The notes beneath the pieces were generated by a model, which did no database searches, was not told the origin of the DNA, and saw nothing but the letters and a program-made list of their open reading frames with translations. Both the position numbers and the translations under genes were made by a program. A stretch of DNA of 64,000 bases from Desulfovibrio sp. ZJ209 (GTDB taxonomy: Bacteria > Desulfobacterota > Desulfovibrionia > Desulfovibrionales > Desulfovibrionaceae), in contig NZ_JAAKEJ010000007.1 in assembly GCF_011039135.1 (NCBI RefSeq), forward strand, positions 1-64,000. Direction: 5' to 3'. Positions 29,531-36,555 of the stretch are shown one piece after another (position 1 is the first letter of the stretch; the number at the start of each line of letters is the position of its first letter).

Positions 29531-30049
29531 TCAGTGCCGGTGGTTGGCGAAGGGGAGCTTCTTGAACTCGGCCGTAAATTTGTCCAGCAGGGCCTTTTCG
29601 CAGCTTTCCGGGTCTTTGTCCTCAGTGACGCGCCAGGCGACGAGCAGCTCGCCGGGATGGTCGATTTGCCAGATGTCGCGTCCGCCGTCGTGGCCCGAGC
29701 CCTTGCCGGAGAACCAGGTAAAGTACTGGTTCAGGCGTTTTCTCAGGTTCGAGTCGTTGTCCGCGCCGCCGGCCTTGCCGATATAGAGAATGTGCGTGGA
29801 CGGGTTCCATTGCTTTTGCAGGGCCTCAACAGTCCTGGGCTGGAGCTTGCCCTCTTTAAAAGTCGGATTGTCCGCATTGAAACCGGGCAACTGGGTGCCT
29901 GGCGTCAATATCAGGTAAACGCCAGGCTTTTCAGGAATTTCCGCGCACTTGCTTTCCGCCAGTCCCTTGAGGGGAAGAAAGCCCGCAAACCCGCACGGGG
30001 CGTCCGGGGAAATTTTCTTGAACTCCACCTTTTCGATCCATCCGCTCAT
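29531..30049 (-). CDS. GIY-YIG-like domain protein
   Basis: 172 residues from ATG 30049 with GGAGG before it. The GIY-YIG pattern is present: PGVYLIL (42-48) and ILYIGKAGG (87-95), followed by LRKRLNQY (102-109), a glutamate at 151 (ESCEKALLDKF) and asparagine in PFANHR (166-171). These match the catalytic positions of the fold. No other domain or DNA-binding part is visible. Role unknown: stand-alone GIY-YIG proteins act in repair, restriction or mobile elements. It sits between unrelated genes with its own terminator. Confidence 0.72.
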   Translation of the reverse strand: MSGWIEKVEFKKISPDAPCGFAGFLPLKGLAESKCAEIPEKPGVYLILTPGTQLPGFNADNPTFKEGKLQPRTVEALQKQWNPSTHILYIGKAGGADNDSNLRKRLNQYFTWFSGKGSGHDGGRDIWQIDHPGELLVAWRVTEDKDPESCEKALLDKFTAEFKKLPFANHRH

Positions 30050-30199
30050 CCTCAACCTCCGGGGGTTTCGCTTGATACTTCCGTTAAGGGACGCGCTGTC
30101 CCCGAACTACCGTTTTTTATGCCGGGGAATCCTGTCAGCCGGCCCGCGCCGCGTAAACCTTTCCCCGGCATTTGCAACAAAAATTTTCGCGTCCTTCCG

Positions 30200-30982
30200 C
30201 TATTGCGGAGCCACAAAATAGCGCCAGACAAGGGTCAGGAGGAGAAGGCCGAGCGACACCATGAGGAAGCGGCGCACGGCGGCCGCGCCCACGCGGATGG
30301 CCGTGCGGCTGCCGAACCAGTTGCCGAGCATGGAGCAGGCCGTCATCAGCGCGGCCAGGGGCCAGAACACCGAGCCGTGCCAGACAAAGGCCACCACCGC
30401 GCCCACGTTGGAGCCCAGGTTGAGCACCTTGGAGGTCGCCGAGGCCTGGATGAGGCCGATGTTGAGCACCCAGTGCAGGGCCAGGATGAGGAAGCTGCCC
30501 GTGCCCGGGCCGAAAAAGCCGTCATAGACGCCGATGGCGAGGCACACGAGTGGCGTGAGCAGCCAGAGGCGGGGCCCGGAAAGCGGCGGCGCGCCCGCGT
30601 CCGCCTCACGCTGGCGCCTTGGGGCGAGCGTGAGCAGCATGCCCACGGGGAGCAGGCCCACCAGGATCTTGCCAAGCACGGCCGGGTCCACCCGCAGCGC
30701 CAGAAGGGAGCCGGCCCACGCGCCCAGCAGCGAAAAGGCGAGGCCCGCGAGCGCCAGCCGCCAGAGCACGAGATGGCTGCGCGCGAAGGTGCCGAGGGCC
30801 ACGGCCGTGCCCAGGCTGCAACTCACCTTGTTGGTGCCGAGCGCGAGGTGCGGGGGCACGCCCGTGAGCAGGAGCGCCGGCACGGTGAGCAGGCCGCCCC
30901 CGCCGGCGATGGCGTCGATGAAGCCGCCCACGAGGGCCGCGCCGCCGCAGGCCACGGCCGTGGTCACGGTGAGCACGGGCAT
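30200..30982 (-). CDS. TSUP (TauE/SafE) family membrane permease
   Basis: 260 residues with about eight hydrophobic segments and the duplicated TSUP signatures: GGFIDAIAGGGGLLTVPALLLTGVPPHLALGTNK in the first half and GVYDGFFGPGTGSFLILAL in the second. The family exports sulfite, sulfonates or related anions, which is plausible in a sulfate reducer, but the substrate cannot be read. One base separates its ATG from the stop of the small membrane gene upstream (30984), so they form an operon. Confidence 0.88.
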   Translation of the reverse strand: MPVLTVTTAVACGGAALVGGFIDAIAGGGGLLTVPALLLTGVPPHLALGTNKVSCSLGTAVALGTFARSHLVLWRLALAGLAFSLLGAWAGSLLALRVDPAVLGKILVGLLPVGMLLTLAPRRQREADAGAPPLSGPRLWLLTPLVCLAIGVYDGFFGPGTGSFLILALHWVLNIGLIQASATSKVLNLGSNVGAVVAFVWHGSVFWPLAALMTACSMLGNWFGSRTAIRVGAAAVRRFLMVSLGLLLLTLVWRYFVAPQ

Positions 30983-30983
30983 C

Positions 30984-31331
30984 CTACCACTCCTTGAAGA
31001 TCACCCACGCCGCCAGCACGATGAGGGCGAAGCCCACAAGGTGGTTCCAGCGCAGGGACTCCCCGAGCCAGAGGGTGGAAAAGAGCATGAAGACCGAGAG
31101 GGAGATGACCTCCTGGATGGTCTTGAGCTCCGCGGCGGAAAAGTGCCCGTAGCCGATGCGGTTGGCCGGCACCTGAAGCACGTATTCAAAAAAGGCCAGG
31201 CCCCAGCTCGTGAGGATGACCAAGGGCAGCGCAAGGCCCTTGTAGCGCAAATGCCCGTACCAGGCGAAGGTCATGAAGACATTGGAGAGGATGAGCAGGC
31301 CGATGGTGAGGGCCGGGACCGGGATATTCAT
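30984..31331 (-). CDS. DUF486 / small DMT-like membrane protein
   Basis: 115 residues from the ATG at 31331 (MNIPVPALTIGLLI), four transmembrane helices, with FMTFAWYGHL, FEYVLQVPANRIGYGHFSAAELKTIQEVISL and the C-terminal LIVLAAWVIFKEW typical of DUF486. Function of the family is unknown. Directly upstream of the TSUP permease. Confidence 0.82.
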   Translation of the reverse strand: MNIPVPALTIGLLILSNVFMTFAWYGHLRYKGLALPLVILTSWGLAFFEYVLQVPANRIGYGHFSAAELKTIQEVISLSVFMLFSTLWLGESLRWNHLVGFALIVLAAWVIFKEW

Positions 31332-31403
31332 GGCGCGACCGCCTGGCGCAGGCTGCGCCGCCAAAGTTGGGAGCCGATGGCGTGGGCCGGCCCCGAAATA
31401 TCA

Positions 31404-31432
31404 GGAACCCCGCAGCCTCAGGCTGCGGGGTT
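31404..31432 (-). terminator. Strong hairpin between tRNA-Thr and DUF486 gene
   Basis: Arms GAACCCCGCAGCC (31404-31416) and GGCTGCGGGGTTC (31420-31432) with a 3-base loop. The downstream T-tract is weak on either strand. Probably ends the tRNA-Thr transcript. Confidence 0.6.
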
Positions 31433-31458
31433 CTTGGCAAAGCATCCCGTAAAATTTC

Positions 31459-31534
31459 TGGAGCCCTTGACCAGGATTGAACTGGTGACCTCATCCTTAC
31501 CAAGGATGCACTCTACCGACTGAGCTACAAGGGC
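31459..31534 (-). tRNA. tRNA-Thr (GGT)
   Basis: A 76-base cloverleaf including encoded CCA; anticodon GGT in the loop CTTGGTAAG, acceptor GCCCTTG/CAAGGGC, T-loop GTTCAATCC. Its promoter is just upstream. Confidence 0.94.
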
Positions 31535-31547
31535 GAACCGAAAAAAG

Positions 31548-31576
31548 CTCATACGCCATGCGGCGCCCCCGGTCAA
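31548..31576 (-). promoter_or_regulatory. Promoter for tRNA-Thr
   Basis: Minus strand TTGACC, a 17-base spacer, TATGAG, ending 14 bases before the tRNA 5' end. Confidence 0.55.
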
Positions 31577-31616
31577 GCGTTTTTTGCGCCCGGCGCCGCC
31601 TCTCCGCGCCCGCCCA

Positions 31617-32597
31617 TCAGGTGCACTGCGGCTCGTTCTCCTGGATGATCTGAAAGGCCTTCATGGCCTTCACCGTGCCCGCGATGCCCTGGTATTTCTT
31701 CACGCCCGCCACCGTGCAGGTGAGCAGGTCCTCCACGTCCGTGTCGAGCACGAGCACATCGCCCACCTGCATGCGCAAGAGCTGGTTGCCAGTGATGGTG
31801 GTGTCGCCGAAATGCACCTTGAGCTCCACCGGCGTTTCCAGCAGGCGCTCCTTGAGGCGCGCCACCCAGGCGTGGTCCACCTCAAGCCGCTCGGTCTGGA
31901 AGCTGGCGTGCAGCTTGGAGCGGATGGGCTCGATGGTGGCATAGGGCAGGCAGATGATCATGGAGCCCAGCGAGGTGTCGAGCTCCACCTCGAAGGTGAT
32001 GACCACCACCACGTCGCTCGGCGGCACGATGGCCGCGAACTGGGGGTTGATCTCGCTGCGCACGAGCTCCAGCTTCACGTCATGCACCGGGCGCCACGAT
32101 TCCTCCATATTGTCCAGCGCGATCTTGACGATCTTGTCCACGACGGCCTGCTCGATGCGCGTGAACTCGCGGCCCTCGATCTTGGGCTGGGAGCCGGCGC
32201 CGCCAAAGACGTTCTCCACCAGGGCGAAGACCAGGCGCGAGTCCACGATCATGATGGCGTTGCCGCGCAGCGGGTCCATCTTGAAGATGTTGATGGACGT
32301 GGGCACGGGCAGCGAGCGCATGAACTCGCCGAACTTGGTCATGTCGATGGAGATGGGGTTCAGCTCCACGCGCTTGCGCACGGCGTTGGAGAGCGCGTTG
32401 GTACACAGCCGGGCAAAACGGTCATTGACGATTTCGAGAACGGGCATGCGCCCGCGGATGATGCGGTCCTGGTTGGCGAGGTCAAAGGCGACCACGCCGG
32501 ATTCGTCTTCGGGAACGTCCTGCTCGCTCTCGATCTCGCCGCCGGAAAGGCCGCGGAGCAGGGCATCCACCTCATCTTGTGCAAGAACTTTATTCAT
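31617..32597 (-). CDS. fliM: Flagellar motor switch protein FliM
   Basis: 326 residues. The N-terminal EIDALL-type CheY-binding motif appears as VLAQDEVDALLRG. The middle CheC-like domain carries NPISIDMTKFGEFMRSLPVPTSI and the GGAG in VFGGAGSQPK. The C-terminal SpoA domain ends LLRMQVGDVLVLDTD. It forms the C-ring that switches rotation. No other flagellar gene is adjacent; the start has only a weak ribosome-binding site (CGAGG). Confidence 0.95.
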   Translation of the reverse strand: MNKVLAQDEVDALLRGLSGGEIESEQDVPEDESGVVAFDLANQDRIIRGRMPVLEIVNDRFARLCTNALSNAVRKRVELNPISIDMTKFGEFMRSLPVPTSINIFKMDPLRGNAIMIVDSRLVFALVENVFGGAGSQPKIEGREFTRIEQAVVDKIVKIALDNMEESWRPVHDVKLELVRSEINPQFAAIVPPSDVVVVITFEVELDTSLGSMIICLPYATIEPIRSKLHASFQTERLEVDHAWVARLKERLLETPVELKVHFGDTTITGNQLLRMQVGDVLVLDTDVEDLLTCTVAGVKKYQGIAGTVKAMKAFQIIQENEPQCT

Positions 32598-32697
32598 ACA
32601 AGGCCTCGAAAAAACAGAAAACTTTAGCTGTTAACGCGGCCGCGCCGCTACGCCCGTAAGTATGCAAAAAAAAGGCCAATATGGCAAGATGTGGCGC

Positions 32698-32726
32698 TTG
32701 ACATGGCGCGGCGCCCTCACTAGAAC
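32698..32726 (+). promoter_or_regulatory. Promoter for the exported protein at 32806
   Basis: TTGACA, a 17-base spacer, TAGAAC on the plus strand, giving a leader of about 75 bases before ATG 32806. Confidence 0.55.
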
Positions 32727-32805
32727 TCAAGCGGACACGACCGGCGCCCCACGGCCCGGGCCGTGCGCCGGAGCGCCCCGGGCGGGCGCGGGGCTGGGTG
32801 ACAGC

Positions 32806-33372
32806 ATGGAACGATGCGGATCTCTGACGGCCTGGGCGGCCCTTTTCGTCCTGGTCCTGACGCTTGCGGGCGCAAGCCCCGCGGGGGCGGCCCCAGAGCG
32901 GCCGGACGCCGATGACGGCTGGGTGGTCATGCCGGCGGGCGGGCGCCCGGCCTACATGGGCATCCACGGCGGCACCATGCCGGTGAGCCTGCTGGTGGCC
33001 GGCGACGGCGCCTCACTGTTCACCTTCGTGGGCCGCACGGGCAATGACTTTCTCGAGGCCCTGCGCGCCACGGACATGCCGCTCCCGAGCCTGCTCAAGG
33101 CCACTGTGGCGCGCTCGCGCGCGGTGACGGGCGGCGCGGCCCTCTTCGCGGGCAACGCCACGAGCAGCCTGCCGGTCATCCCGCTCACCGGCGAGAGCTT
33201 CGCCGCCCTGGCCGAGCAGCCGGGCAAGCTCACGCCTTTCGGCCTCTCCGACGAGCCGCTCTCCATCGAGGGCCGGGCCGCGCGCCCCAAGACGCTCTCC
33301 CCGGCCAAGACCTACCGCCTCTTCGTGCTCCCGCAATACCTGGAGCCACGGGCAGCGCGCCGCAGCCGCTGA
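32806..33372 (+). CDS. Exported protein of unknown function
   Basis: 188 residues from the ATG at 32806, chosen because it starts a clear signal peptide (about 28 residues, ending PAGAA). The mature part is small and glycine-rich: GWVVMPAGGRPAYMGIHGGTMPVSLLVAGDG, then FVGRTGNDFLEALRATDMPLP. No lipobox and no recognised domain. It converges on the VWA gene of the Srf operon with 18 bases between the stops, and could be a functional partner, but this is only proximity. Confidence 0.66.
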   Translation: MERCGSLTAWAALFVLVLTLAGASPAGAAPERPDADDGWVVMPAGGRPAYMGIHGGTMPVSLLVAGDGASLFTFVGRTGNDFLEALRATDMPLPSLLKATVARSRAVTGGAALFAGNATSSLPVIPLTGESFAALAEQPGKLTPFGLSDEPLSIEGRAARPKTLSPAKTYRLFVLPQYLEPRAARRSR

Positions 33373-33390
33373 CCGCGCCTCCTCTCCCCG

Positions 33391-35397
33391 CTAGGGCAGC
33401 ATGGAGAGCGGCACGCGGTACACCCGGTCATTGGGGTTCGTGGCGCCGAAGCTCTCCCAGTGCGAGGCGTCCTTGTCATAGGCCTCGTAGCGGGCGAGCA
33501 GCCCCTTGATGCGGCGCACGAAGGCGTCCCGCTGGCCTGTGGACATGTCCTCCCAGTCCTTCCGCGTCATGGAGCCGATGACGCTCTTGTAGGGCAAGTC
33601 GGCGAGCACTTCGTCCAAAAGCCCGTTTTCGGCCAGGTTTCGGTCCGGGTGGAGCGAAAACTGGTTGGGGTCGCGGCTCATCTGCGCGGCCGCGGAAAGG
33701 ATCTGCCCGAAGAGGTCGGCGTCGCCGTTGAGGAAGGCCTGTTCGCTTCCGGCCAGCAGGAGCTTGAGCTGTTTGTAGAGATTGCTGAGCTGGCCCTTGG
33801 TGAGCAGCACGGCCGGCTCCACGGCGAGCACCGGCGCGTCGCCCGGGTTGGCGGCGAGCTTGGCGAGGTCGGCGTCGGCGATCCAGGCGTCCACCACCTG
33901 CGGCGCCGTGCTCCCCTTGCGGTTGCCGAAAAACTGGAGCTGCATGGCATAGCCCGTGCTTTCGGCGATGCGCCGCGCCTCTTCCTCGGGGCTGAGCTTC
34001 GCCTTGGGCGCGCTGATGCGCGAGGGCGCCATGAGCTTGCCCTCGGCCGTGGCCGCCAGCACCTTGCCATACGACTGGGCGAGCACGCGCGCCGCGCTCT
34101 CAAAGGCCTTGGCGCCCTTGGCCGGCGTGGCCGCGTCGATGGGGATATAGCTCGCCTGGTTGTCGCTCTGGCGGGTGAGGGTGCGGTAGGCCTCGGCCGC
34201 GTAGGGCTGGTTCTGGGCGGTGCGCGGGTTCTTGACGTGCAGCGCGGTGAGGTAGATGCGGTTGGTCTTGAGATAGTCGGCCAGCGCCTCGGGCGAGAAG
34301 CCGGTGGCCGAGTCCGGGTCGCCGGCGCCGAGGGGGCCGGCGTCCGTGATCATGAGCATGACGCGGCTGCCGTAGTCCTGCCAGGAAAGGCCGTCCACCG
34401 CTGCCTTGACGCCGGCGAAGGCGTCCTCGTTGATGCCGTGGCTCGACACCGTGGCCTCGTCCACCTGCCTGAGCGCTTCCTCCAGGCGCTTGCGGTCCTT
34501 GACCGAGGTGAAATCGCAAATGATCTTCGCGGTGTAGCCGAGGCCCGGCGTGCGCTTGGTGCTGCTGCGGAAGGCCACCACGGCGAAGGCCATCTTGTCG
34601 GCATAGGGGCTTTTTTCCAGCTCGTCATACAGGCCCTGCACGAGGCGCAGGGTCTCGTCGATATAGGGCTTCATGGAGATGGTGGTGTCGATGACAAAGG
34701 CGAAGCCCGTGCGGAAGTCCGCGGCGGCCGGGCTCTTGGCGGCGCCTGCATTGGCTTCGCCGCCGGCCTCCGCGATGCCCGGGTCGATGGAGGCCACCTC
34801 GATGAGCCTTGGCCCGTGCTGGCCGTAGAACTGGTCGTCGATGGAGAGCACGGGCAGGAGATAAAAGTTCTTTTCGGCCACGGCCGAGGCCGCGGGCTCG
34901 GTGGCGATGACCGGGTAGTCAGCGGGCAGCTCCTTCCCGGAGGCCAGCTCCTGGCGGTAGCCGGCGAGCAGGCCCTTGAGGTCGTCGGCGCGGCAGGCCT
35001 GCTCCAGCCCGTCATGGTTGCGGAAAAACAGCACCGGCTCGCGGCCTGTCCTGTCGGTGAGCACCATGGTGATGGCCTGCGGCCATTCGGTGACAAGGGA
35101 CTTGTCGATCCAGCCGTCGGCCTTGTCGCTGCCCGCGCCCACCTCGAGGCGGTCGCCCTGGCGGTCATAGATATAGAGGGCTGTGAAAGTGGGGATGCTC
35201 TCGCGCAGGGTGGCCGCGCCGGCCTCGGGCCCGGCGTAGAGTTTGGCGCCGGGATGCGTGACCACGCGCTGGAACACGCTTTTCTTGCCCTCCTGGAGCA
35301 GGGGCTGCGCGGCGCCTGAGGGCGCGGCCGTGAAGCTGAACGCCGCCGCGAGCAGCAGCGGGAAGAGGAGGGCGCGGAAGCGGGAAAATTTCATCAT
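33391..35397 (-). CDS. Exported VWA-domain protein, last gene of the Srf-type operon
   Basis: 668 residues from ATG 35397 with GGAGG before it. A signal peptide (1 to about 30) is followed by an SH3-like segment (about 50-110, KLYAGPEAGAATLRES...GWIDKSL) and a von Willebrand A domain at about 230-430 with MIDAS D237-TTI-S241 and a late DAGPLGAGDPD. A long helical C-terminal region follows. Signal peptide and SH3 place it in the periplasm. The same strand and 37-base spacing from the preceding membrane protein tie it to the Srf genes. The VWA domain probably binds another subunit through a metal ion. Confidence 0.85.
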   Translation of the reverse strand: MMKFSRFRALLFPLLLAAAFSFTAAPSGAAQPLLQEGKKSVFQRVVTHPGAKLYAGPEAGAATLRESIPTFTALYIYDRQGDRLEVGAGSDKADGWIDKSLVTEWPQAITMVLTDRTGREPVLFFRNHDGLEQACRADDLKGLLAGYRQELASGKELPADYPVIATEPAASAVAEKNFYLLPVLSIDDQFYGQHGPRLIEVASIDPGIAEAGGEANAGAAKSPAAADFRTGFAFVIDTTISMKPYIDETLRLVQGLYDELEKSPYADKMAFAVVAFRSSTKRTPGLGYTAKIICDFTSVKDRKRLEEALRQVDEATVSSHGINEDAFAGVKAAVDGLSWQDYGSRVMLMITDAGPLGAGDPDSATGFSPEALADYLKTNRIYLTALHVKNPRTAQNQPYAAEAYRTLTRQSDNQASYIPIDAATPAKGAKAFESAARVLAQSYGKVLAATAEGKLMAPSRISAPKAKLSPEEEARRIAESTGYAMQLQFFGNRKGSTAPQVVDAWIADADLAKLAANPGDAPVLAVEPAVLLTKGQLSNLYKQLKLLLAGSEQAFLNGDADLFGQILSAAAQMSRDPNQFSLHPDRNLAENGLLDEVLADLPYKSVIGSMTRKDWEDMSTGQRDAFVRRIKGLLARYEAYDKDASHWESFGATNPNDRVYRVPLSMLP

Positions 35398-35434
35398 GGG
35401 GTGCCTCCACGCGGCAGTGCCGCGTGTCATGGGT

Positions 35435-36517
35435 CTAGGGCAGTTCCTGGAGCCACGCGCGGGCCTGCGCGTTGCCGGCGGCGGCCTCGCGGTCGAGCCA
35501 GGCGCGCAGGCGCGTCTGGGCGTTGAGCGCCTCCTTGGCGACCTTGGGGTCGCTGGCGGCCGCCTTGGCATAGGCGGCATAGGCCGCGGCCGCGTCCTTT
35601 TCGATGCTGCCCCACTGGGGTTCGGCCGGGTCAAGGCAGGCCGCATAGGGCATGAAGGCGCCGGGGGCCTCGTTTTCCGCCGCGAAATAATAGAGCCGGT
35701 AGACGGCGTCCTGCTCGGCCGGGGTGGCCTTGGGGAGCTCCGCGGCGAGCTTCAGGGCTGCCGCGGCCGTGATGTCCGGCCCGCTGAAAAAGGCGCGCAC
35801 CTGCTCCTCGGCGGTCTTCTGCGTGGGCGGGAGAGCCGTGGACGGCGCCGCGGCCTCGGGCGCGGGCTTGCCCGAGAGGGCCGCTTCCTCCTCCTGCGCT
35901 TTGCTGTCAAAGAATTTCCAAGTTGCCAGGGCGCCGGAGAGGAGCGCGGCCGCAAGCGCCACGAGAAGCACGGGGTTCACGCGCCGGGGCTTGGCGGGCG
36001 CTTCCGGCGCGAGCGTCAGCGCCTCTTGGGCGGGAGTTTCGGCCACCGGGGGGTCAACCGGGGCAGGCTCTGGCTCCGGCGCGGGGGGCGCCGGCGGCGC
36101 GGGCGGTTCCGGCGCCCTGGGCGCGGGCTTCACGTCTTCGGCCGGCCGCATGCCGGTATTGTCCAGCGCGCCCTCCGGGCTGTAGGTGATGCCCCGCACC
36201 TGGAGGCGCGCCTTGAGCGGGTCGCCCTGCTCGGGCTTGAGCGTGACGAGATACTGCTCCAGCGGGTCGAGGGCGTTGACCACCTCGGGCCCGAGCAGCA
36301 CGGTGAGGCCGCCGTCGGGCGTGGCCTCGGTCTTCACCGGGATGAAGCGCGTCTCGCCCACCCACACGGCGCCCCCGCCGGCGCCCGCAAGCGAGGCCTG
36401 GTCGGAAGCGCGGAGCACGGCCATGGAATACGGCCCTGCGGGAAAGTCCGCCTCGCGGCAGGTGAGGACGCCGTGGCCGGCGCCCCTCTCAGTGTCGTCG
36501 CTGTAGCTGATCTTCAT
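35435..36517 (-). CDS. Single-pass membrane protein of the Srf-type operon
   Basis: 360 residues. Residues 1-125 form a beta-rich soluble domain; 128-178 are proline/glutamate-rich; 182-202 form one transmembrane helix (NPVLLVALAAALLSGALATW); the rest is an acidic helical domain with alanine-rich TPR/Sel1-like repeats near the end. The positive PRR before the helix predicts a cytoplasmic N-terminus and periplasmic C-terminus. It lies between the GTPase gene and the VWA gene. No family recognised. Confidence 0.72.
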   Translation of the reverse strand: MKISYSDDTERGAGHGVLTCREADFPAGPYSMAVLRASDQASLAGAGGGAVWVGETRFIPVKTEATPDGGLTVLLGPEVVNALDPLEQYLVTLKPEQGDPLKARLQVRGITYSPEGALDNTGMRPAEDVKPAPRAPEPPAPPAPPAPEPEPAPVDPPVAETPAQEALTLAPEAPAKPRRVNPVLLVALAAALLSGALATWKFFDSKAQEEEAALSGKPAPEAAAPSTALPPTQKTAEEQVRAFFSGPDITAAAALKLAAELPKATPAEQDAVYRLYYFAAENEAPGAFMPYAACLDPAEPQWGSIEKDAAAAYAAYAKAAASDPKVAKEALNAQTRLRAWLDREAAAGNAQARAWLQELP

Positions 36518-36555
36518 GGCGTCTACTGGGCGCCGGGCGCCCGGGTTGGAGGATG

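Noticed and set aside
32598-32700. Sigma-54 or sigma-28 promoter for fliM
   Set aside because: A GCC-x-C...TTGCC stretch on the minus strand lacks the GG/GC spacing of sigma-54 sites, and no TAAA-N15-GCCGATAA was found.
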